Assembly: GCA_947311835.1 (NCBI GenBank)
Contig: CAMZLV010000160.1
Location: 1 to 33,964, forward strand
Source: an uncultured Lutibacter sp.
GTDB taxonomy: Bacteria > Bacteroidota > Bacteroidia > Flavobacteriales > Flavobacteriaceae
Direction: 5' to 3'
Length of the DNA stretch: 33,964 bases
Numbering within the stretch: the first letter of the stretch is position 1; each line of letters opens with the position of its first letter. The position numbers were made by a program, and so were the translations under genes. This document shows positions 19,456 through 27,139 of this stretch, piece by piece. The notes below the pieces were generated by a model. It was not told the DNA's origin. It made no database searches and was given only the letters and a program-made list of their open reading frames with translations.

Positions 19456-20775
19456 TTAATAGTGGCATTTACCACATTCCATTCCACCCATTTGGGCTTC
19501 TGTAACTTTTTCTACTCCGTATTTATTAGCCAATTGCTCGTGAATTTTCTTATAATAACCATTTTCGGTCATATCAATTTCACTATCTTTATGACAGTTT
19601 ATACACCATCCCATGGTTAGTGGAGAGAATTGATAAACTTCATCCATCGTTTCAACTGGTCCATGACATTTTTGACATTTAAATCCTGCAACGGTAACAT
19701 GCTGTGAGTGGTTGTAATACACAAAGTTAGATAAATTGTGTACTCTCACCCATTCGATAGGTTGTGTTTTTCCTGTATATTCTAATTTATCTGCATCCCA
19801 ACCTACGGCTGTATAAAGTTTTTCTTGAATTTCTTTATCCAAAGCTTCCTTGCCATAAGTAATTCCATCTAAAACAATCTTAGTATCTTCTGCTACTTCT
19901 GAAATGTTTTTATGACAGTTCATACATACATTTGCTGACGGAATCCCTGAAGTTTTACTATGTTTTGCTGATGAGTGACAGTATTGACAGTCTATTTTAT
20001 TATCTCCTGCATGTATTTTATGCGAAAACTTAATTGGTTGTATTGGTTGATATCCTTGATCAACTCCTACTTGAAACAACCAACTAAACACAAACCATGT
20101 TCCTAACAATGTAAAGAAAATCAATAGCAAGAAATGTAAGAACTTATTTGCTTTAAACGCATCACACACACTTTTAAGTTGTTCTGATAAATTCTTTGAC
20201 TTCGTATCATCTTTCATTTCTATTACTGTACGATATAAATTATATATCATCAATAACATTACAAACATTATAGCTCCTAAAATATAGGTGAGTGTATTAT
20301 CCTTATTTTCGGGTTTGTTTGTTGACTCCACATTATCAGTAGTTGCCTTAACAACCTTTTTTACCGGCGGAGCGGAAGTAAACGCTAAAATATCATCAAT
20401 ATCTTGATCTGATAATTGCGGAAATGCTGTCATTGAAGCAGGACTAAACGCCGCAGCCTCTTTTGCATCTGCATCTACTTTTTGAAATGCTGCATTGTCT
20501 TTAATCCATGCTTTTAGCCATGCATTATCTCTTTTTTCAGTAACACCTCCTAATGCTGGTCCTACAACTTTCTTATCTAACTTATGACAAGCGGCACAGT
20601 TGGCATTAAACAACTTCTTACCTTTTGCCGCATCTCCTTGAGCTGATAAATTAATTGAAAAAAAGAAAAGGAATGCTAGACTACTAAGGGTCAATCTTGA
20701 TATTAGATTGTGTTTTTTCACACTTTTCATACTTCTATATATATGGTTCTTTCTAGTTTGGTACAATATTTTCAT
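19456..20775 (-). CDS. actA: Alternative Complex III multiheme cytochrome ActA with an N-terminal class I cytochrome c domain
   Basis: Six CxxCH motifs: CAACH, CQYCH, CMNCH, CQKCH, CINCH, CGKCH. The start may be the internal Met of MKSVKKHNLISRL. Confidence 0.92.
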   Translation of the reverse strand: MKILYQTRKNHIYRSMKSVKKHNLISRLTLSSLAFLFFFSINLSAQGDAAKGKKLFNANCAACHKLDKKVVGPALGGVTEKRDNAWLKAWIKDNAAFQKVDADAKEAAAFSPASMTAFPQLSDQDIDDILAFTSAPPVKKVVKATTDNVESTNKPENKDNTLTYILGAIMFVMLLMIYNLYRTVIEMKDDTKSKNLSEQLKSVCDAFKANKFLHFLLLIFFTLLGTWFVFSWLFQVGVDQGYQPIQPIKFSHKIHAGDNKIDCQYCHSSAKHSKTSGIPSANVCMNCHKNISEVAEDTKIVLDGITYGKEALDKEIQEKLYTAVGWDADKLEYTGKTQPIEWVRVHNLSNFVYYNHSQHVTVAGFKCQKCHGPVETMDEVYQFSPLTMGWCINCHKDSEIDMTENGYYKKIHEQLANKYGVEKVTEAQMGGMECGKCHY

Positions 20776-20810
20776 TCTTACTACGTATAGTGAAATAATA
20801 TAATGATGTA

Positions 20811-20818
20811 CAAAAGTA
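20811..20818 (-). promoter_or_regulatory. Candidate -7 element for the act operon
   Basis: CAAAAGTA on plus = TACTTTTG on minus, matching TAnnTTTG, about 40 nt upstream of the actA ORF. Confidence 0.45.
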
Positions 20819-20917
20819 CTATTTATTAATTAAATTTTAAATCTAAAAATAATGTTAAATATAATTTATTGTTATTCTAAATAACAGATTTCGTTAACAA
20901 ATTAAATAACAATAGCA

Positions 20918-20925
20918 TAGATTTG
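20918..20925 (+). promoter_or_regulatory. Candidate -7 element for the SPOR-domain gene
   Basis: TAGATTTG matches TAnnTTTG, about 40 nt upstream of the ATG at 20965. Confidence 0.45.
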
Positions 20926-20964
20926 CATAACCAACTTAAAGCACATAAAAAACAATAAATAATT

Positions 20965-21330
20965 ATGATATTAAATTTAATAAAAAAAATAATGTTGTTC
21001 GCCTTTTTTATAACAGCAACTACTATTATTGGTCAGGAGGATACAAAAATTAATGAAATTCTTACCAAAAAAATAGAGTATAATAAAACACATCGCACTG
21101 GAAAAGGATTTAAAATTCAATTGTATAATGGTGGTGAGTCTAGAGCGTATAACATTAAAAGTAATTTTGAAGCAACCTATGGGATTGTTGCTGTTATTGT
21201 ACCTGAACTTCCGGATTGGAAAGTACAAGTAGGAAATTATAAAACGCGCTTAGAAGCTGATAGAGCGTTGCTTCTTTTCAAAGAAAAATTTTCAGGTGCT
21301 ATTATTCTTGAAACTAAGATCTATTTATAG
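20965..21330 (+). CDS. SPOR-domain (septal peptidoglycan-binding) secreted protein
   Basis: Signal peptide; GFKIQLYNGGESRAYNIKSNFEATYG...WKVQVGNYKTRLEADRALLLFKEKFSGAIIL is a SPOR domain. Confidence 0.85.
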   Translation: MILNLIKKIMLFAFFITATTIIGQEDTKINEILTKKIEYNKTHRTGKGFKIQLYNGGESRAYNIKSNFEATYGIVAVIVPELPDWKVQVGNYKTRLEADRALLLFKEKFSGAIILETKIYL

Positions 21331-21522
21331 TTAGTTCGCGCCTTTATAAATTAAATTCATGTGATTTGCTTTTCTTTTATCTGTTGATATTGACTTCAAA
21401 ACACGTCAAATTCACTTCTAACAGGTAAATTAACACAACAATAACACTACAACTAAAAAATACGGTTACTTACCTATGTATATTTGCATAAGTATTTATA
21501 TTTTTAAGTTAATAGTAGGTAA

Positions 21523-21573
21523 GAGCCAAGAGCACTAACATTTTATAATGTTTTTGCGCTTGGCTTTTTTTTA
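21523..21573 (+). terminator. Rho-independent terminator hairpin (plus strand)
   Basis: AGCCAAGAGC-(acta-ACATTTTATAATGT-tttt)-GCGCTTGGCT followed by an 8-T tract; a T-tract is present only in plus orientation. Confidence 0.65.
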
Positions 21574-21656
21574 ATAAAAAACTATGCGATTCATTTAATC
21601 ACAAGACTTTAATATTGTTTTAAGCTACTACTTGATTGATGTCATATTCAAAAAAT

Positions 21657-22295
21657 TTATTTTTCAAAAACCAACTCAATAACATCACTAATCTTTAGAA
21701 TTGTTCCTTTTTTTGGTGTTGTAAGTTCAATTTTACGTTCGCCAATATCTTCTTCTTTAAGGTTTTTAATAATATAATCTAACCCAAATTCATTTAATTT
21801 ACTTTTAGCTTCTTCTATTGTTTTCCCTGTTAAATCAGGAACTAGTCTAAATTGTTCGGGAGGCGGAACAGGTTTTATCATAAATTCTAATTCGACACTA
21901 GAACGGTAATTAATATTGTATTTGTTCGAATTTGAAGCGTTTAAAGGCGTTGCGTAAAGTCTTGTTTTTGAAAGCCTTTGAGGTGCTACTTCTGAAGGTT
22001 TATTTGTAGTTATATTTCTAACTGAAGATTGAGATAAAGATAATGAAATCTTCATTTTAACCTTAGTTTCTGGCAATACATAAAAAGTGGGTTGATATCC
22101 AATTTCTCTAAGTTTCATCATTGTATTATTGGCTTCTTCACTTTTTGTAGAGTCGTCATATATTGCTAAAGTTTGCGCTAAAGAGCCTGCGTCTAAAGCT
22201 TTTTGAGCGTCCGCAACTCCTTCGCCTACAGACGCAATAAGGTCACCTAACGAACTAGATATGGAGTCTTGTAAATTATTAAAAGTATCTAACAT
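21657..22295 (-). CDS. Operon paralog-family protein with C-terminal PASTA-like domain
   Basis: VGEGVADAQKALDAGSLAQ...LREIGYQPTFYVLPETKVKMKISLSLSQSS...SSVELEFMIKPVPPPEQFR, then VPDLTGKTIEEAKSKLNEFGLDYIIKNLKEEDIGERKIELTTPKKGTILKISDVIELVFEK (PASTA-like). Confidence 0.78.
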   Translation of the reverse strand: MLDTFNNLQDSISSSLGDLIASVGEGVADAQKALDAGSLAQTLAIYDDSTKSEEANNTMMKLREIGYQPTFYVLPETKVKMKISLSLSQSSVRNITTNKPSEVAPQRLSKTRLYATPLNASNSNKYNINYRSSVELEFMIKPVPPPEQFRLVPDLTGKTIEEAKSKLNEFGLDYIIKNLKEEDIGERKIELTTPKKGTILKISDVIELVFEK

Positions 22296-22300
22296 AATAT

Positions 22301-23656
22301 TTAATTTTTATTTTCTTTGGCAAAAATTACTGTCACAATTTTTGAAGCATCAAATTCATCTCCTGCTTCGGGAAGTTGTTTAAAACTTTGACCAATTATT
22401 AAATTACTCGATTCTGAATTGATAGATTGATATATTGGATCTAATTTCAAATCATATTCCAAGAGTAATTTACGCACAGCTGTTTCAGTTAAACCGATAA
22501 CATTTGGTGTTAATTTGTTTTTGACAATTTTTGCAGGTTCTTTTGTTAAGTCTATTAGCACGTCACTTATTGCAGAACCATTAATTTTATTGGCTTTACT
22601 AATGTCTATTGGTTGAAATCGTATGCCATCTTCATCATGCTCTACAACGGTTTTTAAATTTAATTTAAAGCCTTCTAATTTATAACCAGAACTCACAGCA
22701 GAAGAATCGGCTATTTTTACATCTTTAATAATATTTGTATAGAGTTTATTTGCTGATATTGCTTTTGGAGTATATATTTTAGGCTCTAATTTTTTTTTAT
22801 CTAAAAGTAATTCTAAATCTAATTTATCCTTTTTTAATTCCGAAATTATTTTTTCTAATTCGAAGGTTTTACTTTTGTTTGAAGTGTTTTCTTTATTTAA
22901 ATTATCAATAATTTTATTATTTTTATTTATAGTTTTTTGTAATGATTCGTTTGTAAATGAAACTTGTTTTAAAGACTCTTTCGTTTTTGACAAATCAGTT
23001 GCTAATTGTAAATTTTTATTTTCAAGAACTCTTTTTTCGTTTTTAAGACCATCGAGTTCAACTTTTTTTAAAGATAATGATTTTACTGTTTTAAGTTTTT
23101 CTTTTGTCACATTTTCAAGCGATTTTTCAAGATCTTTAGCTTTTTTTTCAGAAACGAACCCTTTTTTTTCTAACATAGTAATATCTATTTTAGGAGTTAT
23201 TATTTCCTTAATAGTTTTATTAGAGATGACACTTGCTATTAAAATTGATTTTGCTGTTTTTAATTGTATCCAATTTTTTTTATCCAATAAGATTAAATTA
23301 CCAAAATCAAGATGGATAACGGTATTGTTTTCACTGCTTATTATACTCGTGTTGTAACTCAACACATAATTAATTTTAGTTTTAGTGTTTGTTTTAACAA
23401 TCCTAAACATAGGTAAACTTCCAGAATTGATACTAGTTTTAATATTTTTGGCAGTTTTATCTGTTCTTGCTATCTTTTCAGGAATTTTATAAGTAAGCAT
23501 TACTTTGCCGTCTTTAGACGTAGAAGGTTTTCCTAAAACAACCCATTGCATGGCATCTACAATAAAATATTGGATAGTTACCGAATAATTATTGGCAGGT
23601 TTATGGTTTTTATCTAAAATAGAAGCCGAAAATTGTATAGAACTAATTAGTGACAT
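22301..23656 (-). CDS. Ig-like N-terminus, long coiled coil, C-terminal PASTA-like domain
   Basis: MSLISSIQFSASILDKNHKPANNYSVTIQYFIVDAMQWVVLGKPSTSKDGKVMLTYKIPEK; heptad-rich about 170-310; C-terminus LTPNVIGLTETAVRKLLLEYDLKLD...GQSFKQLPEAGDEFDASKIVTVIFAKE. Confidence 0.75.
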   Translation of the reverse strand: MSLISSIQFSASILDKNHKPANNYSVTIQYFIVDAMQWVVLGKPSTSKDGKVMLTYKIPEKIARTDKTAKNIKTSINSGSLPMFRIVKTNTKTKINYVLSYNTSIISSENNTVIHLDFGNLILLDKKNWIQLKTAKSILIASVISNKTIKEIITPKIDITMLEKKGFVSEKKAKDLEKSLENVTKEKLKTVKSLSLKKVELDGLKNEKRVLENKNLQLATDLSKTKESLKQVSFTNESLQKTINKNNKIIDNLNKENTSNKSKTFELEKIISELKKDKLDLELLLDKKKLEPKIYTPKAISANKLYTNIIKDVKIADSSAVSSGYKLEGFKLNLKTVVEHDEDGIRFQPIDISKANKINGSAISDVLIDLTKEPAKIVKNKLTPNVIGLTETAVRKLLLEYDLKLDPIYQSINSESSNLIIGQSFKQLPEAGDEFDASKIVTVIFAKENKN

Positions 23657-23661
23657 AAGGT

Positions 23662-24333
23662 TTAATTTTTAGCTATTGAGATTGATTTGGTTACTGTTCC
23701 TGAGTTTAATTCGAAAATAAAAATATTACTATTATTATATGAGTTTTCAGGAAGTCTTATATTGAGAGTTACTCTTCCTTGTTCATCCGTTTTTTCTTCT
23801 GAAGTACTTAGTTTAGGAGGTTTTGATTCTGTTGTATTCAATTTATTGCTTTTCCCTTCATTATAATTGATTTCAATCATTGTGTTGGTTACAATTTCGC
23901 CAATACTATTTGTAAGTTCAATCGTTAGTTTAAACTCATAATAGTCATTATGTAATTCTGGTTTTGTACTAATTTGATAATTTAATATGAGTTGTGGAAT
24001 GCCTTCATTAGGTATTGTAGCGACAAATCTTCCTGAAATTGTACTTACAATTTGATTGTTACTCTTTGAAGAACTGGTCTTAGTTACAGGTCTGAATAAC
24101 ATAAAATTATTAAATCTAGAAGCGTTTGATTTGCTTTCTACAGCAGTTTCAAATTCAGATATAACTTGTAGATTAAAATCTAAATAAGGCAATGTGTACA
24201 TCGTGTTTAGTCGTCCAAATTCATCATAAGGAGGTAAACTACGCAGTTGATGTTGCGCTTGGTTTAAACTATCGGAAATACTTAATAATATTTCTTGCAA
24301 ACTTAATGCTACTGATTCTGATTGACTACTCAT
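23662..24333 (-). CDS. Divergent paralog-like N-terminus fused to an Ig-like/invasin-type beta-sandwich
   Basis: LQEILLSISDSLNQAQHQLRSLP...YTLPYLDFNLQVISEFE recalls the family module; GRVTLNIRLPENSYNNSNIFIFELNSGTVTKSISIAKN is Ig-like. Confidence 0.65.
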   Translation of the reverse strand: MSSQSESVALSLQEILLSISDSLNQAQHQLRSLPPYDEFGRLNTMYTLPYLDFNLQVISEFETAVESKSNASRFNNFMLFRPVTKTSSSKSNNQIVSTISGRFVATIPNEGIPQLILNYQISTKPELHNDYYEFKLTIELTNSIGEIVTNTMIEINYNEGKSNKLNTTESKPPKLSTSEEKTDEQGRVTLNIRLPENSYNNSNIFIFELNSGTVTKSISIAKN

Positions 24334-24345
24334 TATGGTTGTTTT

Positions 24346-25329
24346 TTATAAAAATTTATCTTTTAATCTTTCTAATCTACTTTGTTTTTGGCGCTCTTTT
24401 TTTTGCTCTTCTTTTCTTTCTAAGGCTTTAATTAGTGCTTTTTTTGCAATTTTTAACGCCTCTTTTTTTAACGCTTGTTTGTCTGCTATCTTTTGTTTTA
24501 TTAATGCTTCTCTCTTGTCAAACAATTTGGTGTCATTCACTATGTTTTTACTTTTTTCTGCAAGTTTTTCATACTTCTTTTTTTGAGATAAAATTTCCTG
24601 TCTTTTTTCTTTTATTCGTTCCCATTTTTCTTCGGCAAGATTAAGGTTGGATAATGCTTTTTTTACTTTTTTATCTGATTTTGGTTTTTCAACTATTTTC
24701 TCAAAACCAATTTTTTCGTTTTCTTTAAAAAAAGTTGATTTTTTAGCATTTTTTCGAATAAACTCTTCCTCTTTTGGTTTTGAGTTTGTAGTTATTTTCT
24801 TTTTTAATTTTTCACGTTTTTTTTCCCAATTAATCAAGTCAATTTTATTAGTGAGCCGTTTTTTAGCATTGGCATTCCTTTTATCTAATTTGTCTTGTAT
24901 ATTAATTTCTTTTTTAAACGGAACAATAGTTTTATTAGCAATAACTCTAACAAAATCGTTGCTTTTTTTAGTTTTAGACACACTGTTTTTTAAAACTTCT
25001 CTTTTTTTCTCCCAATTTTTTAATTCTAATTTTTTTGTAAAACTCTTTTTTAGTGTTTTTTCTCTGTATTGTAACCATTTCTGCTCTTTCTTTTTACGTT
25101 GTGCTGTTGATGGAATGCGATTATCAAACTTATTGGGAGTTTTATCTTTGTTTGTTAGTTTTTTTAGAGAATCTTCTAGTTGTTTTTGCTCTTTTAGCAA
25201 CTTGTTGAGATTTTCATCTTTACTACTCTTTTCTTTAACAATTACCATATTAGTTGATGTAGCAACACTTATAGAACTATCAGTATTTAGTTCATCATCT
25301 TCAATAAAATCTTTCCAATTTTTAGCCAT
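24346..25329 (-). CDS. Very basic Lys-rich coiled-coil protein with W-centred repeats
   Basis: Repeats EQKWLQYREKTLKK, LKNWEKKREVLKN, LINWEKKREKLKKK, EEKWERIKEKRQE. Lies in the tight operon. Confidence 0.75.
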   Translation of the reverse strand: MAKNWKDFIEDDELNTDSSISVATSTNMVIVKEKSSKDENLNKLLKEQKQLEDSLKKLTNKDKTPNKFDNRIPSTAQRKKKEQKWLQYREKTLKKSFTKKLELKNWEKKREVLKNSVSKTKKSNDFVRVIANKTIVPFKKEINIQDKLDKRNANAKKRLTNKIDLINWEKKREKLKKKITTNSKPKEEEFIRKNAKKSTFFKENEKIGFEKIVEKPKSDKKVKKALSNLNLAEEKWERIKEKRQEILSQKKKYEKLAEKSKNIVNDTKLFDKREALIKQKIADKQALKKEALKIAKKALIKALERKEEQKKERQKQSRLERLKDKFL

Positions 25330-25335
25330 TATCTT

Positions 25336-25794
25336 CTAATTTTCTTCTTTATTTTCTGCATCTTGCAATTCTCTTAAACGTTGCTCAAGAATTGGAGGTG
25401 ATGGTATGGTCACTAACTTTGTACGCATTAATGAGCTTCCTTCTGCTGAATATTGATATTTCTGAGAGTAACTTCCAGTAACAGAAGCACTAACAATACC
25501 TAAATAACTTGCGCCTACTGTTGCCTCAATTCCAACTTCTTTAGATTGCGTCATTGAAAACACCATTTTAATTTCTATTAAAGTATCTACATACTGATAA
25601 AACGTTGGCGTAAAACCAAGTGCTAAAAGACTGTATTCTTTTCCGCCCAAATCTACTTTAGTTGCTACCATTTCTTGAGCCAATTTCATAGAAACACGAT
25701 CTAAAGCATATTGTGCTTCAGCAATGCTTTTCCCAAGATTTTTTACCATCTCAGGAAAAGGAGCATTTAATAATTCTTTGGTAATCTGACTCAT
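25336..25794 (-). CDS. Operon paralog-family protein, minimal module (152 aa)
   Basis: NLGKSIAEAQYALDRVSMKLAQEM...LLALGFTPTFYQYVDTLIEIKMVFSMTQSKE...GSYSQKYQYSAEGSSLMRTKLVTIPSPPILEQRLREL. Confidence 0.85.
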   Translation of the reverse strand: MSQITKELLNAPFPEMVKNLGKSIAEAQYALDRVSMKLAQEMVATKVDLGGKEYSLLALGFTPTFYQYVDTLIEIKMVFSMTQSKEVGIEATVGASYLGIVSASVTGSYSQKYQYSAEGSSLMRTKLVTIPSPPILEQRLRELQDAENKEEN

Positions 25795-25814
25795 AACGCT
25801 TTGTAGTTTTTATT

Positions 25815-26609
25815 TTATGTAGTTGTTTCTGTTGCCGTTTTTTCTGCCATTGCAATTTCCATTTGCTGTTGTATGCGTTCTTCTAATATTGCTGGTGGCG
25901 GAATAGGCACTAACTTAGTACGTAGCAAACTTGAACCTTCGGCAGAATAACTGTATTTTTGTGAATACGATGCATTCACTTGAGTGGTACTAACATTGTA
26001 ATTTAAACTTCCTCCCAAAAAACCTCCTCTTAACTTAACTCCACCTGTTTTTCGTTTCCTTGAATACGAATAAGACGATGATCCAGATCTAGTATATTTA
26101 ATACTAATTTTAACTTCAATTATAGTATCTACAAATTGATAAAAAGTTGGCGAAAAACCGAGTTCTAACATAGATAAGCGCTGTGGTATAAATATTTCGG
26201 TAACTGCTGGTGAACTACTAGTTTTTAATTCAATTTTATCTGTTCCATCCTTTTTATATAAATCTGCATTAACTCCAGCAAATTCTGGAGTAGTGGTTTT
26301 TGGTTGATAAATTTGATTTTTTAACGCTTCATCATTTGTGGTATTATAAATGGTAACAGCATCACTCACAGAAACTTTTTCTTTACCAAAGAAAACACGA
26401 CTGTCTTTAAAGGTTATTTCTTGTTCTTTATCACCTTCTTCATTAATAAAATCTCGTGTTATTGTTTTGAGTCCGCCCATCATTTGAGCAACATCAATAG
26501 AGTTTTCGTCTAATCGCATTTGCGCATCTGCAATAGCAAATGCCATTTCGCGAATCATTTCGCCCATAGGCACATCAAGAAGTTCTTGACCAATTCTTGG
26601 ATTTCTCAT
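25815..26609 (-). CDS. Operon paralog-family protein with ~90-aa insertion in the module
   Basis: EMAFAIADAQMRLDENSIDVAQMMGG...[insert]...LSMLELGFSPTFYQFVDTIIEVKISIKYTRS...NASYSQKYSYSAEGSSLLRTKLVPIPPPAILEERIQQ. Confidence 0.85.
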   Translation of the reverse strand: MRNPRIGQELLDVPMGEMIREMAFAIADAQMRLDENSIDVAQMMGGLKTITRDFINEEGDKEQEITFKDSRVFFGKEKVSVSDAVTIYNTTNDEALKNQIYQPKTTTPEFAGVNADLYKKDGTDKIELKTSSSPAVTEIFIPQRLSMLELGFSPTFYQFVDTIIEVKISIKYTRSGSSSYSYSRKRKTGGVKLRGGFLGGSLNYNVSTTQVNASYSQKYSYSAEGSSLLRTKLVPIPPPAILEERIQQQMEIAMAEKTATETTT

Positions 26610-26632
26610 AATTTCAATTTTTAATGTTCAAT

Positions 26633-27136
26633 TTATTTTGTAATATTTATGGTTGATTTTAATATTTCTAAGTAAATATCTGGTGTTGGCAACGATACTA
26701 TTCGTGCTGCAATAGATGATGATGCTTCTGATGACATTTCAAATTTACGTGCATAATGACCAGAAATTGACAGTCCAGATATTCCAAAATTGGTACTTTT
26801 CCCTTCTTTTGTATCGTTACTTTCGCTTTTACTACTAGCAGTTTTATAGGCTGCTTTTATACCATACTCTTCTGATTCTGATATTGAAAACTCCATTTTA
26901 ATTTCGATTGTAGCTTCCGTAAACGCATAAAAAGTAGGGGCAAATCCTAGGCTTATTAGGTTGTGAGGTTTTCCTGCAACATCAATTTCTATAGTTGACA
27001 TTTCATTTGCTAGTTTTATAGAATTGGCATCTAAAGCAGCTTGCGCATTGGCTATTGACATTCCTAACTTTTCCAACATCATTGGCAAGGGCGCATTGGT
27101 TAAGGTTTGGATAATATTTGGTGCTTGGACTTTCAT
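26633..27136 (-). CDS. Operon paralog-family protein
   Basis: KLGMSIANAQAALDANSIKLANEM...LISLGFAPTFYAFTEATIEIKMEFSISESEE...GHYARKFEMSSEASSSIAARIVSLPTPDIYLEILK. Confidence 0.85.
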   Translation of the reverse strand: MKVQAPNIIQTLTNAPLPMMLEKLGMSIANAQAALDANSIKLANEMSTIEIDVAGKPHNLISLGFAPTFYAFTEATIEIKMEFSISESEEYGIKAAYKTASSKSESNDTKEGKSTNFGISGLSISGHYARKFEMSSEASSSIAARIVSLPTPDIYLEILKSTINITK

Positions 27137-27139
27137 CTT

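Noticed and set aside
20977-21228. 83-aa minus ORF opposite the SPOR gene
   Set aside because: Antisense; the plus-strand ORF has a signal peptide and SPOR domain.
24647-25339. Plus-strand ORF of 230 aa (and 24192-24644, 22875-23357 ORFs)
   Set aside because: Phe/Ser/Leu-rich antisense shadows of Lys/Glu-rich coiled-coil genes; no plausible domain.
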